35,430 nt of DNA from positions 1 to 35,430 of the forward strand of contig JARWZU010000046.1 of assembly GCA_029866215.1 (NCBI GenBank), in the 5' to 3' direction. Below, in pieces: positions 20,062-29,452 of the stretch (the first letter of the stretch is position 1; the number at the start of each line of letters is the position of its first letter). Origin of the DNA: Akkermansiaceae bacterium (GTDB lineage: Bacteria; Verrucomicrobiota; Verrucomicrobiia; Verrucomicrobiales; Akkermansiaceae). A program made the position numbers and the translations under genes. The notes under the pieces were generated by a model that was given only the letters and a program-made list of their open reading frames with translations, made no database searches and was not told the DNA's origin.

Positions 20062-21042
20062 TCATGCTTCTGCGAGGCAGCCGGGGCAGTTCTGGGCGAA
20101 GTGTCCTGGGTGGATTTCGTCGAGCGGTGGGGGAGTCTCGGTGAGGCAGTCGTCTGACTTGCCGAGTTGGTTGCGGAGTCGGAACGAGCATCCCGTGACT
20201 GGACGCGAGAGATCGGGTGGCAGGCCTGGGATGGTGTAAAGGAGTTCGCCCTTGGCGTGGCTGGCGGGGATCGACTTGAGTAACGAACGGGTGTAGGCAT
20301 GCAGCGGGCGGCGGAAAAGGTCGGCCTTGGCGGCGCTTTCAATGATCCTGCCCGCGTACATCACATTGATGTGGTCGCACATTTCTGAGACAACGGCGAG
20401 GTCGTGGGTGATGAAGATGACTGCGGTGCCGAGTTGGTTTTGGCGCTCGCGGATCAGCTCGAGCACTTGTTTTTGCACGGTCACATCGAGGGCGGTCGTG
20501 GGTTCGTCACAAATGAGAAGCTCGGGCCGCGTGATGAGTGCCATGGCGATCATGACCCGCTGGCGCATGCCGCCAGAAAATTCGTGGGGGTAGGAGTGGA
20601 TGCGTTTTTCGGGGTCGGGGATGCCGACTTCGGCGAGCGCTTCGATGGCGCGGTGGAGCGCTGCCTTGCCGTGCAGGTTTTCGTGGAGTGCGAGCGGTTC
20701 AGTGAGTTGGGCGCTCACCTTCATGAATGGGTTGAGCGAAGTCATCGGATCTTGAAAAATCATCGAGATCCGTTTGCCACGGATTTTGCGAAGTTGTTTT
20801 TCAGGAACGGAGAGAAGGTCGATGCCGTCGAAGATCGCTTGTCCGCCGTGGATGCGGCCGGGAGGCTGGGGGATAAGGCCTAACAGCGAATAGCAGGTGA
20901 CGGATTTGCCGGATCCTGACTCGCCTACGATGCCGAGCGTTTGTCCTGGGTCCACCTGGAACGAGACGTTTTCCACCGCATGGACGATTCCGTTGCGAGT
21001 ATGGAAACGGGTGGTGAGGTTGCGGACGTCGAGAAGCGGCAT
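20062..21042 (-). CDS. ABC transporter ATP-binding protein, oligopeptide/dipeptide (DppD/OppD) type
   Basis: This 326-residue cytoplasmic ATPase powers a peptide-type importer. Walker A is GESGSGKS (40-47), the signature is SGGMRQR, Walker B is LLICDEPTTALDV, and the switch His is in ITHDLAVVSE. After the ATPase core comes the oligopeptide C-terminal extension (RRPLHAYTRSLLKSIP, then a Cys-containing tail with CSFR and CPGC), typical of DppD/OppD. This is the extension in which some relatives bind an Fe-S cluster. The start at 21042 (MPLLDVRNLTTRFH) gives the normal N-terminus. No permease, binding protein or second ATPase is adjacent, so the partners must be elsewhere. It lies 46 bp after deoB on the same strand. 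Confidence 0.93.
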   Translation of the reverse strand: MPLLDVRNLTTRFHTRNGIVHAVENVSFQVDPGQTLGIVGESGSGKSVTCYSLLGLIPQPPGRIHGGQAIFDGIDLLSVPEKQLRKIRGKRISMIFQDPMTSLNPFMKVSAQLTEPLALHENLHGKAALHRAIEALAEVGIPDPEKRIHSYPHEFSGGMRQRVMIAMALITRPELLICDEPTTALDVTVQKQVLELIRERQNQLGTAVIFITHDLAVVSEMCDHINVMYAGRIIESAAKADLFRRPLHAYTRSLLKSIPASHAKGELLYTIPGLPPDLSRPVTGCSFRLRNQLGKSDDCLTETPPPLDEIHPGHFAQNCPGCLAEA

Positions 21043-21088
21043 GGAGTTGATAAATTCGATGATGTGGGAAAAACTGCAAGCGTTGGGC

Positions 21089-22204
21089 TCAAGAATCGAT
21101 GAGTCGATCTTCGATCCAGCGGGCCACATCGGCGAAGTGGCCGTCGGCCAAATGGTGTCCGAGCCCGAGGGTCAGGACTGGCACTTGCTCGCGGGTGTGA
21201 TCGGTGCCGTGGTGGAAGGGGTCATTGCCGTGATCCGCGGTGACGATCACGAGGTCGTCCTGTTGCACCTGAGGGATGAAGCTGCCGAGCCAGCGGTCAA
21301 ATTCAAGCAGGCACTTCGCATAGCCCATTGGATCGCGGCGGTGGCCGTAGAGCGAATCGAAATCCACTAGATTGGCGAGGATCAAATGAGAATCCTCGCG
21401 TGCTTCTTGCCACAGGCGATCGATGACCGCCATGCCATCTTGGTTTGACTGGGTCGGAAAGGACTCCGAAATGCCGGATCCGGCGAAGATGTCCGAAATT
21501 TTCCCCACGCCGATCGTGGTGACTCCTGCGGATTGCAGGCGGTTGAGGACCGTTTCGCTGGGTACGAGTGAATAGTCGTGGCGGTTGCTGGTGCGTTTGA
21601 AGGTCCCGGCAGACGATCCGACGAATGGGCGGGCGATCACGCGGCCGATTTGGAGTTCGCGCTCGTCGAGCACCTTGCGTGCGGTTTTGCAGAGGCTCCA
21701 CAATCGTTCCAGTCCGAAGGATTCTTCGTGTGCGGCGATCTGAAGGACACTGTCCGCGCTGGTGTAGAGGATCGGCTTGCCGGTCTGCACGTGTTCTTCG
21801 CCGAGCTTGACGAGAATTTCAGTGCCGGACGCCGCGCAGTTGCCGATGAACTCGAATCCGCCGCGTGACTCAAGCTCCGCGACGAGGTCGGCGGGAAAGG
21901 ACTCGAAGGTCGCAAACCCATGGTCAAGCTCGCAGCCCATCAATTCCCAATGGCCGGTCGTGGTGTCCTTGCCGGTTGATTTCTCGGTAAGCCGCGCCCA
22001 TGCGGCGTCGCGGAGTGGGGGGGCACCCGCGGGCAGATCCATCAAGTGGTTGAGCCCGAGTTTCGCAAGGTTCGGCAGCGAAAACCCTGGGATGCGAGTG
22101 AATAAATGTCCGAGCGTGTCCGCGCCATCGTCGCCATAAGCCCGCGCGTCTGGAGCATTTCCGCAGCCGACCGAGTCCAAGACGATGCACAGCACCCGTT
22201 TCAT
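21089..22204 (-). CDS. deoB: Phosphopentomutase
   Basis: This 371-residue cytoplasmic enzyme interconverts ribose (or deoxyribose) 1- and 5-phosphates, linking nucleoside salvage to the pentose phosphate pathway. It is an alkaline-phosphatase-superfamily metalloenzyme. The first metal-binding Asp is in VLDSVGCG (Asp10). The phosphorylated Thr lies in STGKDTTTGHWELMG (Thr81-83 region), and the second metal site is DHGNDP near the C terminus. An NRHDYSL segment also fits the family. The ATG at 22204 is the only good start. No nucleoside phosphorylase or deaminase gene is next to it. Confidence 0.96.
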   Translation of the reverse strand: MKRVLCIVLDSVGCGNAPDARAYGDDGADTLGHLFTRIPGFSLPNLAKLGLNHLMDLPAGAPPLRDAAWARLTEKSTGKDTTTGHWELMGCELDHGFATFESFPADLVAELESRGGFEFIGNCAASGTEILVKLGEEHVQTGKPILYTSADSVLQIAAHEESFGLERLWSLCKTARKVLDERELQIGRVIARPFVGSSAGTFKRTSNRHDYSLVPSETVLNRLQSAGVTTIGVGKISDIFAGSGISESFPTQSNQDGMAVIDRLWQEAREDSHLILANLVDFDSLYGHRRDPMGYAKCLLEFDRWLGSFIPQVQQDDLVIVTADHGNDPFHHGTDHTREQVPVLTLGLGHHLADGHFADVARWIEDRLIDS

Positions 22205-22374
22205 GCGGCATTGTTAGTCGTTCGCAGACGCCTCATCCAGCGGATTGTGCGCCGGTCTCAAGAAAGTGGTGGCCAAATGGGGCGGAGAAATTCAGCGGGA
22301 ATTCACCTGTCAGGGCGTTGAGTTGGCTTTCTTCGCTTTACCCCTGCTTGATTCGCCGTTAATCCAATTCCGCC

Positions 22375-23664
22375 ATGCACGGTTTCTCCTACAAAAACGG
22401 TTCACTTTTCTGCGAAGACATCGACCTCTCCATGCTTGCGGCCGAGCACGGGACGCCACTCTATGTCTATTCGGCAGGGACCATCCTCGATCACTACACG
22501 CGCTTGGATGCCGCCTTGGGCAGCATCGACCACGAGGTGGCCTACGCGGTGAAGGCGAACTCAAACCTCTCGGTGCTTCGCTTGCTCGCGAGCCACGGTG
22601 CGGGGTTCGACATCGTTTCAGGTGGCGAGCTTTTCCGAGTGATCAAGGCGGGTGGGGACCCAGCGCACTGCACGTTTGCGGGGGTTGGCAAGACCCGTGA
22701 CGAAATCGTCTATGCTTTGGAACAAGGGATCTACTCGTTCAATGTGGAGAGCGAGGAAGAGCTTCGATACCTCAATCAGGTGGCTGGCGAGCTTGGAATG
22801 ATCGCGCCTGCAGCGGTGCGCGTGAATCCAAACGTGGACGCCAAGACACACAAATACATCTCCACGGGAAAGTCGGAGAATAAATTCGGCGTTGATTTTG
22901 GAGCGATCGCCGACCTTTACGAACGCGCCTCCAAGGAGTTTAAGAACATCAAACTCCGCGGGCTGCAAATGCACATCGGCTCACAGCTCACGTCCATCGC
23001 GCCATTCATCGAGGCAGTGGAAAAAGTGATCCCACTCGTCACCGAACTCAAGGCTCGTCACGGGATTGAGTTCTGGTCGATCGGTGGTGGCATCGGCATC
23101 ATCTATCAGGAATCCCTCAAGTCCGGCAATGCCGATTGGTGGGCAAGCCAGCCAGAAGATGAGCGCCCGTTGACGATCGAGCAATATGGCAAGGAACTCG
23201 TCCCGAGGCTCAAGGATCTTGGGTTGAAAATACTTTTAGAACCCGGTCGTTACATCGTTGGCAACGCGGGTGTTTTGTTGACCACGTGCCTTTATGAAAA
23301 AAAGGGCTCGGCCAAGACCTTCAAGATCGTCGATGCCGGAATGAATGATCTCATTCGCCCAGCGCTTTACGAGGGCCACCACGAAATCGTGCCTTTGGTC
23401 GAACCAAGTTCCACGGACCGAATCAAGGTCGACGTCGTCGGGCCGATCTGCGAAAGCGGCGACTTTTTCTGTCAGGATCGTCTGCTGCCCGATTTCAACC
23501 CCGGCGATCACATCGCGCTGATGTCGGCGGGGGCGTATGGGTTTGCGATGGCGTCGAATTACAATTCGCGGCCACTTCCTGCGGAGATTCTCGTTGAGGG
23601 TGGAAATGCCACGGTGATCCGCAAGCGCCAGACGCTCGAGGATCTCATCGAAGGCGAACATTGA
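22375..23664 (+). CDS. lysA: Diaminopimelate decarboxylase
   Basis: This 429-residue PLP enzyme converts meso-diaminopimelate to lysine, the last step of lysine synthesis. The fold-type III barrel carries the PLP lysine in YAVKAN (Lys60). Further on are HIGSQ, the phosphate-binding glycine loop GGGIGI, EPGRYIVGNAG, and the active-site Cys359 in GPICESGDFF contributed across the dimer. Length matches the family. There is a 170-bp gap from the divergent deoB gene in which I see no gene or clear promoter. It is followed on the same strand by uxaC after 103 bp; functional linkage is not evident. Confidence 0.96.
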   Translation: MHGFSYKNGSLFCEDIDLSMLAAEHGTPLYVYSAGTILDHYTRLDAALGSIDHEVAYAVKANSNLSVLRLLASHGAGFDIVSGGELFRVIKAGGDPAHCTFAGVGKTRDEIVYALEQGIYSFNVESEEELRYLNQVAGELGMIAPAAVRVNPNVDAKTHKYISTGKSENKFGVDFGAIADLYERASKEFKNIKLRGLQMHIGSQLTSIAPFIEAVEKVIPLVTELKARHGIEFWSIGGGIGIIYQESLKSGNADWWASQPEDERPLTIEQYGKELVPRLKDLGLKILLEPGRYIVGNAGVLLTTCLYEKKGSAKTFKIVDAGMNDLIRPALYEGHHEIVPLVEPSSTDRIKVDVVGPICESGDFFCQDRLLPDFNPGDHIALMSAGAYGFAMASNYNSRPLPAEILVEGGNATVIRKRQTLEDLIEGEH

Positions 23665-23750
23665 CGGGATCGAGGGTAGTTCATCAAGGATGGGCACTCG
23701 CAGCCGGTGAAAATACCTCGTTTTACTGCTTGGCCGACGGGTCATCTCGC

Positions 23751-23772
23751 GTTGCAATGGCGTTGCAATGGC
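23751..23772 (+). repeat. 11-bp tandem duplication over the uxaC start codon
   Basis: The sequence gttgcaatggc occurs twice in direct succession. Each copy holds an ATG (23757 and 23768), 11 bp apart and so in different frames. Only the second opens the uxaC frame. Confidence 0.85.
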
Positions 23773-25171
23773 TTATCTCGACGAACACTTCCTGCTTCAT
23801 TCACCGACTGCACGGCGACTCTTTCATGAGGTGGCCAAGGATCAGCCGATCATTGATTACCACTGCCACCTATCCCCACGGGAGATCGCAACCAATCACC
23901 GTTGGAAAAATATTTCTGACATTTGGTTATGCGGGGATCACTACAAATGGCGGCTCATGCGTGCCAATGGAGTCCCCGAAGAACTGATCACTGGGGCATC
24001 CACTCCGCGCCAGAAATTCCAAGCATGGGCAGAGACCGTGCCCTACACCCTTCGCAATCCGATCCACCACTGGACCCACATCGAGTTGCAACGTTATTTC
24101 GGCATCGACCTCATGCTGTCGCCCGCCACGGCAGACGAGATCTGGGAGCGGACCAATGCGAAGATCGCGGAGTCGGATTTTTCCGTTCATGGGTTGCTGA
24201 AAAAATTCGATGTGCGCGTCGTCGGCACCACCGATGATCCGGCAGACCCACTTGACGACCATCACGCCATCGCAGCGGCTGGGCTTCCGACTCAAGTCTT
24301 GCCGACCTTCCGTCCGGACAAGGCGTTTTTGGTCGATCGGCCGGATTTGCTTGCGCCATGGTTGGGAAAGCTTGCGGCAGCTTCTAACCATTCCATCGCC
24401 AGTTTTTCAGATCTTCTCGCAGCATTGCAGAAGCGCCATGATGATTTCCACGCTGCAGGTGGCCGCTTGTCCGACCACGGGTTAGACCGTCTTCCGGCGT
24501 TGAGTTGTACCGACGCCGAGGCCGCGCTGATCTTTGGTCGTGCGATGGAAGGCAAGGCCGCGACTCCAGAGGAGAAAGAAAAATTCGCGTTTTATCTAAT
24601 GGTATTCTTCGGCCAGTTGGATGCTTCCAGGGGTTGGACCAAGCAGCTTCACCTCGGCGCATTCCGCAACGTGAATTCGAGCATTGCGGGCCGACTGGGT
24701 CCTGATACCGGATTTGATACCATCGGCGACACCGAGCAGGGTGCATCGTTGGTCAAATACCTCGACGCGCTTTCGTCCGACGGAGCGATGCCGAAGATCG
24801 TGCTCTACAACCTCAACCCTCGCGACAACTATCTGTTCGCTTGCCTAACAGGTGCATTCCAAGATGGTACAGTCGCAGGCAAGATTCAGTTCGGCTCAGG
24901 CTGGTGGTTCCTCGATCAGAAAAATGGCATGGAGCTCCAACTTGACGCGCTGTCCGCGACAGGCTTGCTTTCGCGCTTTGTCGGGATGCTCACCGATTCT
25001 CGCTCATTCCTTTCGTTCCCAAGACACGAGTATTTCCGGAGGATTCTTTGCAATCTCATCGGCGGTGAGGCGGATCGCGGTGAACTTCCAGATGATTTCG
25101 AGGCGCTTTCGGAATTGATCCGAGCGGTCTGTTTCGGCAATGCCAAAAAGCACTTCGGCTTTAAGCTGTAA
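23768..25171 (+). CDS. uxaC: Glucuronate isomerase (uronate isomerase)
   Basis: This 467-residue cytoplasmic enzyme isomerises glucuronate to fructuronate and galacturonate to tagaturonate in uronic acid breakdown. It belongs to the amidohydrolase superfamily: the metal-binding HxH is in DYHCHLSP (His32, His34). Typical UxaC segments are VGTTDDPAD, LPTFRPDK, GWTKQLHLGAFRN, and GWWFLDQKNGM near the C terminus. Length matches the family. The ATG at 23768 is the only in-frame start near the conserved N-terminus and lies in an 11-bp tandem duplication. Only 20 bp separate it from the secreted lactonase-fold gene, so these two probably form an operon for sugar-acid use. Confidence 0.95.
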   Translation: MAYLDEHFLLHSPTARRLFHEVAKDQPIIDYHCHLSPREIATNHRWKNISDIWLCGDHYKWRLMRANGVPEELITGASTPRQKFQAWAETVPYTLRNPIHHWTHIELQRYFGIDLMLSPATADEIWERTNAKIAESDFSVHGLLKKFDVRVVGTTDDPADPLDDHHAIAAAGLPTQVLPTFRPDKAFLVDRPDLLAPWLGKLAAASNHSIASFSDLLAALQKRHDDFHAAGGRLSDHGLDRLPALSCTDAEAALIFGRAMEGKAATPEEKEKFAFYLMVFFGQLDASRGWTKQLHLGAFRNVNSSIAGRLGPDTGFDTIGDTEQGASLVKYLDALSSDGAMPKIVLYNLNPRDNYLFACLTGAFQDGTVAGKIQFGSGWWFLDQKNGMELQLDALSATGLLSRFVGMLTDSRSFLSFPRHEYFRRILCNLIGGEADRGELPDDFEALSELIRAVCFGNAKKHFGFKL

Positions 25172-25191
25172 TTATAACATTTTCGAATCTC

Positions 25192-26301
25192 ATGATTAAA
25201 ATTCCATTCGCACTTTGGTGTAGTTGTTTCACGTTGCAAGCGGCTCCGGTTTTCATCGGGACAAGTCCTTCAAAAACTCCAGCGGGGCAGGGGATCTATC
25301 TTGCGGACTTTGATGCGACGACGGGTAAGCTCAGTGAGCCGACCTTGGCGGCTGCAACCAAAAGCCCGGGATTCCTCGCGCTCCATCCGACCTTGCCGGT
25401 GCTTTATGCGTGCGGCGCGCCGAGCCAACCGCTCCCCAATGGTGGCAGCGTGGTGACTGCATTCGCGATGGATTCGGAACATCAGCTGCGCTCGATCGGT
25501 GAATCATCTGCGGGAGGTAAGGGTGCTTGTCATGTGGCTGTGGATTCGACCGGTCATACGGTTGCGGTGGCCAATTACGGGGACGGTTCGATCGCGACGA
25601 TTCGCTTGGATGACGCAGGCATTCCAACTGCGCTTGCATCGGTGGTGAATCACACGGGATCCGGCCCTGCCAAGCCTCGGCAGGATGGGCCACACGCACA
25701 CGCAGTTTATTTTGATCGGTCCAATACGCATGTGTTTGTGCCCGACCTCGGGTTGGATCAGGTGCTTGTTTATCCGTTTGATGCTGCGACGGCGAAACTG
25801 GGCGAGCCGCTACCCTCGCTGTCCACTGCGCCGGGGGCGGGGCCACGCCATTTGGCGTTTTCGAGCAACGAGTCTCATGCGTATGTCATCAACGAGCTCA
25901 ACAACACCATCCTCACCGCCACCTACAAGGATGGGAAGTGGAACGTCATCGACACCGTGACCACCTTGCCGGTGGATTTTACCGAAACGAGCACCACGGC
26001 TGAGATTGAAATCCATCCGAATGGCCGCTTCGTCTATGCTTCGAATCGAGGCCATGATTCGCTAACTGTTTATCAGCGAGATATGCAAACGGGAGCTTTG
26101 AAGTTCTTGCAACACGCCCCCTGTGGTGGGAAGACGCCGCGTCATTTCAAGATTGATCCGAGTGGTCGTTGGTTGCTCTGCGCTCACCAGAATTCAGACA
26201 CGATTAGCGTCCTGGCGCTTGATCCGGCGACGGGGCTGCTTGGTGAGGCATCATCGACGGTCAAGGTTCCTTGCCCGACCTGCTTGCTGTTTGTGCGCTG
26301 A
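25192..26301 (+). CDS. Secreted lactonase-family seven-bladed beta-propeller protein
   Basis: This 369-residue protein belongs to the 6-phosphogluconolactonase (YbhE/Pgl) beta-propeller family. Repeated blade motifs include GTSPSKTPAGQGIYLADFD, GPHAHAVYFD with FVPDLGLDQV, APGAGPRHLAFS, YVINELNNTI and YASNRGHDSLTVY. The hydrophobic N-terminus (MIKIPFALWCSCFTLQAAP) looks like a signal peptide, so it probably acts in the periplasm, where 6-phosphogluconate metabolism does not take place. A different sugar lactone is more likely; its place directly after uxaC points to sugar-acid metabolism. The Cys in the N-terminal stretch does not form a convincing lipobox. Confidence 0.85.
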   Translation: MIKIPFALWCSCFTLQAAPVFIGTSPSKTPAGQGIYLADFDATTGKLSEPTLAAATKSPGFLALHPTLPVLYACGAPSQPLPNGGSVVTAFAMDSEHQLRSIGESSAGGKGACHVAVDSTGHTVAVANYGDGSIATIRLDDAGIPTALASVVNHTGSGPAKPRQDGPHAHAVYFDRSNTHVFVPDLGLDQVLVYPFDAATAKLGEPLPSLSTAPGAGPRHLAFSSNESHAYVINELNNTILTATYKDGKWNVIDTVTTLPVDFTETSTTAEIEIHPNGRFVYASNRGHDSLTVYQRDMQTGALKFLQHAPCGGKTPRHFKIDPSGRWLLCAHQNSDTISVLALDPATGLLGEASSTVKVPCPTCLLFVR

Positions 26302-26403
26302 GACTGTGGCTTTGAAGTGGGATCGCTCGTTGGGAGCTGGAAATCCTTCGGGGGCAAGGATTTCTGGTTGCACATGGGGGCGTTCGGGAGAGCATTGGGG
26401 CGC

Positions 26404-27414
26404 ATGGCGTATTTGGCAGACCGAGCATTTGAGTTGATTTCTTCCGCGCACGAGCGGGGGCGGTTGGCTCATGCATTTTTGATCAGCGGAGCCAACGGCA
26501 GTGGAAAGGAAAACCTGGCGGCGCGGATGGTGCAACTGGTCAACGGCGGTGGTGCATCCGCGGGGTTCGATTTGTTTGGCGATCCCGTCGTGGTCGAGAC
26601 ACCCTTGCTCGATGAGCTCGAAAGCGGGTGGGTACGGATCATCCGGCCACGCAAGAAGTCTCGGAGGATCACGGTGGATGAAATTCGCGACCTCGAAGGC
26701 ACGTTGCATCTCGCAGCACCTGGGGGCGCCTGCAAGGTTGGCGTCATCACGGAGGCGGATCGCATGAACGATCAGGCGGCCAATGCATTTTTAAAAACGC
26801 TGGAAGAACCGCCGCAGAATACCCTGCTGCTGCTTCTAACGGAGAACCCCCAACGTCTTTTACCGACGATCCTTTCGCGTTGCGTGCGGTTGCCGTTGTT
26901 GGGTGGACAAGCCCTACTCGCGGATGGCGGGGGGGAGTTGGTCGCGGCGTTGAATGCAACCGCATTGCGCGGGTTTGGTACGCCCATCGCGGCGTTGCAC
27001 ATGAAAGCGGCTTTCTCTGGGTTTCTCGCGACCGTTCGCGAGCGAGTGGATCTTGCCGCAAAGGCGGCGGAAAAAGAAGAGGTGGCCGTCTATCGAGACG
27101 CAACGGATGGCGCGTGGCTTAAAGAGCGGGAGGACTTTCACAAGGCTGCTGCCGAGGCAGAATACCTTGAGTGTCGCAGTCGCTTGTTCGATGTCTTGAT
27201 GGCATGGATGGCGGATCTGTTGCGAATGAAGGTGAGTGCCAGCGGCTTGGATTTCCCCGAGTCCGCCGAGTCATTGCGCCGCATCGCCGATGGTGAAACC
27301 GAAGGTCGTCTGCTCAAACGGATGGAGGCCCTCGACTCACTGCGCCGGACTTTGGAGACGAATGCCTTTGAGCCGCTTGCCATCGAGGTCGGGTTTCTTA
27401 AGGCGTTTGGCTGA
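26404..27414 (+). CDS. holB: DNA polymerase III delta' subunit (clamp-loader ATPase-like)
   Basis: This 336-residue AAA+ protein of the sliding-clamp loader starts at ATG 26404 (MAYLADRAFELISSAHERGRL). A GTG at 26317 would add 29 residues unlike the family. The P-loop-like motif is GANGSGKE (29-36), with Glu where Ser/Thr is expected, consistent with delta' being a non-hydrolysing subunit. EADRMNDQAANAFLKTLEEPP is the strongest family match, followed by LLTENPQRLLPTILSRC (SRC motif with the arginine finger). The Cys4 zinc module of E. coli delta' is not evident. The C-terminal half (about 220-336) is helical, as in clamp-loader collar domains. It is convergent with mazG. Confidence 0.9.
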   Translation: MAYLADRAFELISSAHERGRLAHAFLISGANGSGKENLAARMVQLVNGGGASAGFDLFGDPVVVETPLLDELESGWVRIIRPRKKSRRITVDEIRDLEGTLHLAAPGGACKVGVITEADRMNDQAANAFLKTLEEPPQNTLLLLLTENPQRLLPTILSRCVRLPLLGGQALLADGGGELVAALNATALRGFGTPIAALHMKAAFSGFLATVRERVDLAAKAAEKEEVAVYRDATDGAWLKEREDFHKAAAEAEYLECRSRLFDVLMAWMADLLRMKVSASGLDFPESAESLRRIADGETEGRLLKRMEALDSLRRTLETNAFEPLAIEVGFLKAFG

Positions 27415-27418
27415 AATT

Positions 27419-27435
27419 AGGTTCAGTGGAAACCT
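27419..27435. terminator. Short inverted repeat between convergent holB and mazG
   Basis: Arms aggtt and aacct (5 bp, 7-nt loop) lie directly after the holB stop. An A6 run at 27441-27446 lies beyond it. The stem is short and a T tract is missing on the + side, so this is a weak terminator candidate. Confidence 0.25.
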
Positions 27436-27446
27436 GCTAGAAAAAA

Positions 27447-28262
27447 CTAACCGATTGAATTCAACTTCGCGGTTTCCCAAGCATCTTCCATTTGGGATGG
27501 GCTGGCCGCGTCGAGTGTGATGCCTTGGGTTTTGAGAAGGTGTTCCATCGCACCGAAGCGCTTTTCGAATTTGGCATTCGCGGCAGCCATGAGGACCTCG
27601 GGGTCGATGTTCCGGAAGCGGGTGAGGTTTACGACGGAAAAAAGGAGATCGCCCATTTCTTCAGCAACCGCCTCGCTGTCACCGGATTCGATGGCACTTT
27701 GGAGCTCGCCAAGTTCTTCGTGAATCTTTGCCAGAACACCGGATTCATGAGGCCAGTCGAAACCGACCTTCGATGCCTTTTTCTGGAGTTTGTGAGCCCG
27801 CAATAATCCGGGTAGGCCTTTGCCGACTCCGTGGAGGTAGGGCTTTTCTTCATCGCCCTTTTCGGTGCGTTTGATGGCATCCCACTGCTGGAGCACGGCA
27901 TCAGTGGTGGTCACGTCGCTTTGGGCGAAGACGTGCGGGTGGCGTCGCACGAGTTTCTCGCTGATGCCGCGCGCCACGTCGTCGAGGTTGAAACGACCTG
28001 CCTCCTCCGCCATTTCGCTGTGAAAAACGACCTGAAGTAGTAAATCGCCGAGCTCCTCCTTGAGGTGTTCGTGATCGCCTCGCTGGATGGTGTCCACCGT
28101 TTCGTAGGCCTCCTCGATCAGGTTGGGGACGATCGATTCGTGCGTTTGCTCGGCATCCCATGGGCAGCCGCCGGGGGCGCGCAGTCGGTGCATGATTGCG
28201 CGGAGGCGGGCGAGTTGTTGCTCCGCGTCTGGGGAGTCAATCATTTCGGCATCGGTCATCAT
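27447..28262 (-). CDS. mazG: Nucleoside triphosphate pyrophosphohydrolase MazG
   Basis: This 271-residue cytoplasmic house-cleaning enzyme cleaves NTPs and dNTPs to monophosphate and pyrophosphate. It has two tandem MazG domains. The first carries RAPGGCPWDAEQTHES, then EEAYETVDTI and EELGDLLLQVVFH, giving the ExxE...ExxD metal site. The second carries KIHEELGELQSAI and EEMGDLLFSVVNLTR. Length and layout match E. coli MazG. Its ATG shares one base with the stop of the upstream rhomboid gene (TGATG), which suggests translational coupling. A second in-frame ATG follows directly (MMTDAE), so the exact start may differ by one codon. Confidence 0.95.
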   Translation of the reverse strand: MMTDAEMIDSPDAEQQLARLRAIMHRLRAPGGCPWDAEQTHESIVPNLIEEAYETVDTIQRGDHEHLKEELGDLLLQVVFHSEMAEEAGRFNLDDVARGISEKLVRRHPHVFAQSDVTTTDAVLQQWDAIKRTEKGDEEKPYLHGVGKGLPGLLRAHKLQKKASKVGFDWPHESGVLAKIHEELGELQSAIESGDSEAVAEEMGDLLFSVVNLTRFRNIDPEVLMAAANAKFEKRFGAMEHLLKTQGITLDAASPSQMEDAWETAKLNSIG

Positions 28263-29116
28263 CAGGATCTATCGGATTTTGAAGCTTGGTCTAGGATGTC
28301 GCGTTCCTCTTGGGTGAGGCTTTGAAAGCCATCGCGGGAAATTTTATCGAGGATCTGGTCGACGGCGGATTCCTGTTCCATGAGCAGGGTGGTCCGCGGT
28401 CTCAGCTTGGGCTGGTAAGTTCTTGGTGTCCTTGGTGAGTGGGTGATGGAGCGGCCATCCATGAAGTCTAGCAGCCATGCTTGGCGCACCAAGATGAACC
28501 CCAAAATGGCACCACCCAAGTGACCCGCTTCGCCGCCGGTGTTGCCACCCAGTTTCAAGAGGATGGAGCCCACCGAGATTGCCATGAGGCCGAGGGCGAG
28601 TTGGCGCATCGAGAGCTCGATGGGTGGAAACAACAATGAGACGCGCATCTCAGGAGCAATCACCGCAACGCCGATGAAGATGCCGTAGATGCCGGCGGAT
28701 GCGCCAATGAGTGGCGAACTTGGATCGCTGACGATGACGCCAGCAAAATAAAGCAATGAGTAAAAGAATGCACCTGCGATGCCGCAGAGCAGATAGAATG
28801 CGAGAAACTTACGCGAGCCCCACCAGCGTTCCATCCAAGGCCCGAGAAAGAATAGGCCCATGCTGTTGAAGAATAAGTGGCCGATGCCGCCGTGGAGAAA
28901 CTGAAATGTCACCAACTCCCAGAGGTGCGCGTGAAAAATCGCGGAGTCGATGGTGAATGCACCCACGTATCGCAGAAGTTTATCCAGGATGAGATCGACG
29001 AAATAGATCCCTACGTTGGCAATGAGTAACCATTTCACCACCGGTGGGAGTTGTGCAAGAAACCCACCTCCTCTGGGGGACTGGTTTCGGTGATAATCTC
29101 GGTCGGCGATGCCCAT
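28262..29116 (-). CDS. Rhomboid-family intramembrane serine protease
   Basis: This 284-residue inner-membrane protein has six or so hydrophobic helices. The catalytic dyad is Ser140 in GASAG and His199 in GEAGHLGG. Other rhomboid marks are FLHGGIGHLFFNSM (including His80 and Asn84, the oxyanion-side residues) and the loop LGPWMERWWGSRK. A cytoplasmic C-terminal tail of about 60 residues ends with a charged helix (DQILDKISRDGFQSLT) seen in related proteins. Substrates are unknown. It overlaps mazG by one base and is probably co-transcribed with it. Nothing in the sequence connects the two functions. Confidence 0.93.
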   Translation of the reverse strand: MGIADRDYHRNQSPRGGGFLAQLPPVVKWLLIANVGIYFVDLILDKLLRYVGAFTIDSAIFHAHLWELVTFQFLHGGIGHLFFNSMGLFFLGPWMERWWGSRKFLAFYLLCGIAGAFFYSLLYFAGVIVSDPSSPLIGASAGIYGIFIGVAVIAPEMRVSLLFPPIELSMRQLALGLMAISVGSILLKLGGNTGGEAGHLGGAILGFILVRQAWLLDFMDGRSITHSPRTPRTYQPKLRPRTTLLMEQESAVDQILDKISRDGFQSLTQEERDILDQASKSDRS

Positions 29117-29435
29117 CTAAGTGATGAGATACCACACAGGATCACCCACTGCAAGGCCAGGGGGAAGGAGGTCGGCAAGTGAGTGAAACCGCACAATGTA
29201 TCCAAGCCCTTTCCCATGTCATGGCGATTCGAGCTACCTCCGGGGGCAAGAGCGGAGAGGGGAGTGATTGCACCCTTATAACCTCGCCGTAATCGCCACT
29301 TAAGCTTTCGCGATCCTCGCCTGCGTCGCACCGGCCTCAACTGCCGCCCGAGCTGTCCCCGGGACCACCTCTTGGAAGCGAGAAATCCCCAGCAAGATCC
29401 AACCCCGGATCCACTCATGAAAGTTAGATTTTTCC

Positions 29436-29452
29436 TTGAGGCAGCTGCTCAA
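29436..29452. promoter_or_regulatory. Interrupted palindrome, candidate operator
   Basis: TTGAG, one extra G, CAGCTG, CTCAA. Without the extra G it is a perfect 16-bp palindrome centred on CAGCTG. It lies about 200 bp before the first gene of the accessory locus. Confidence 0.3.

Noticed and set aside
29035-29418. 127-codon minus-strand frame upstream of the rhomboid gene
   Set aside because: Arg/Gly/Ser-rich, no family resemblance, overlaps the rhomboid N-terminus in another frame.
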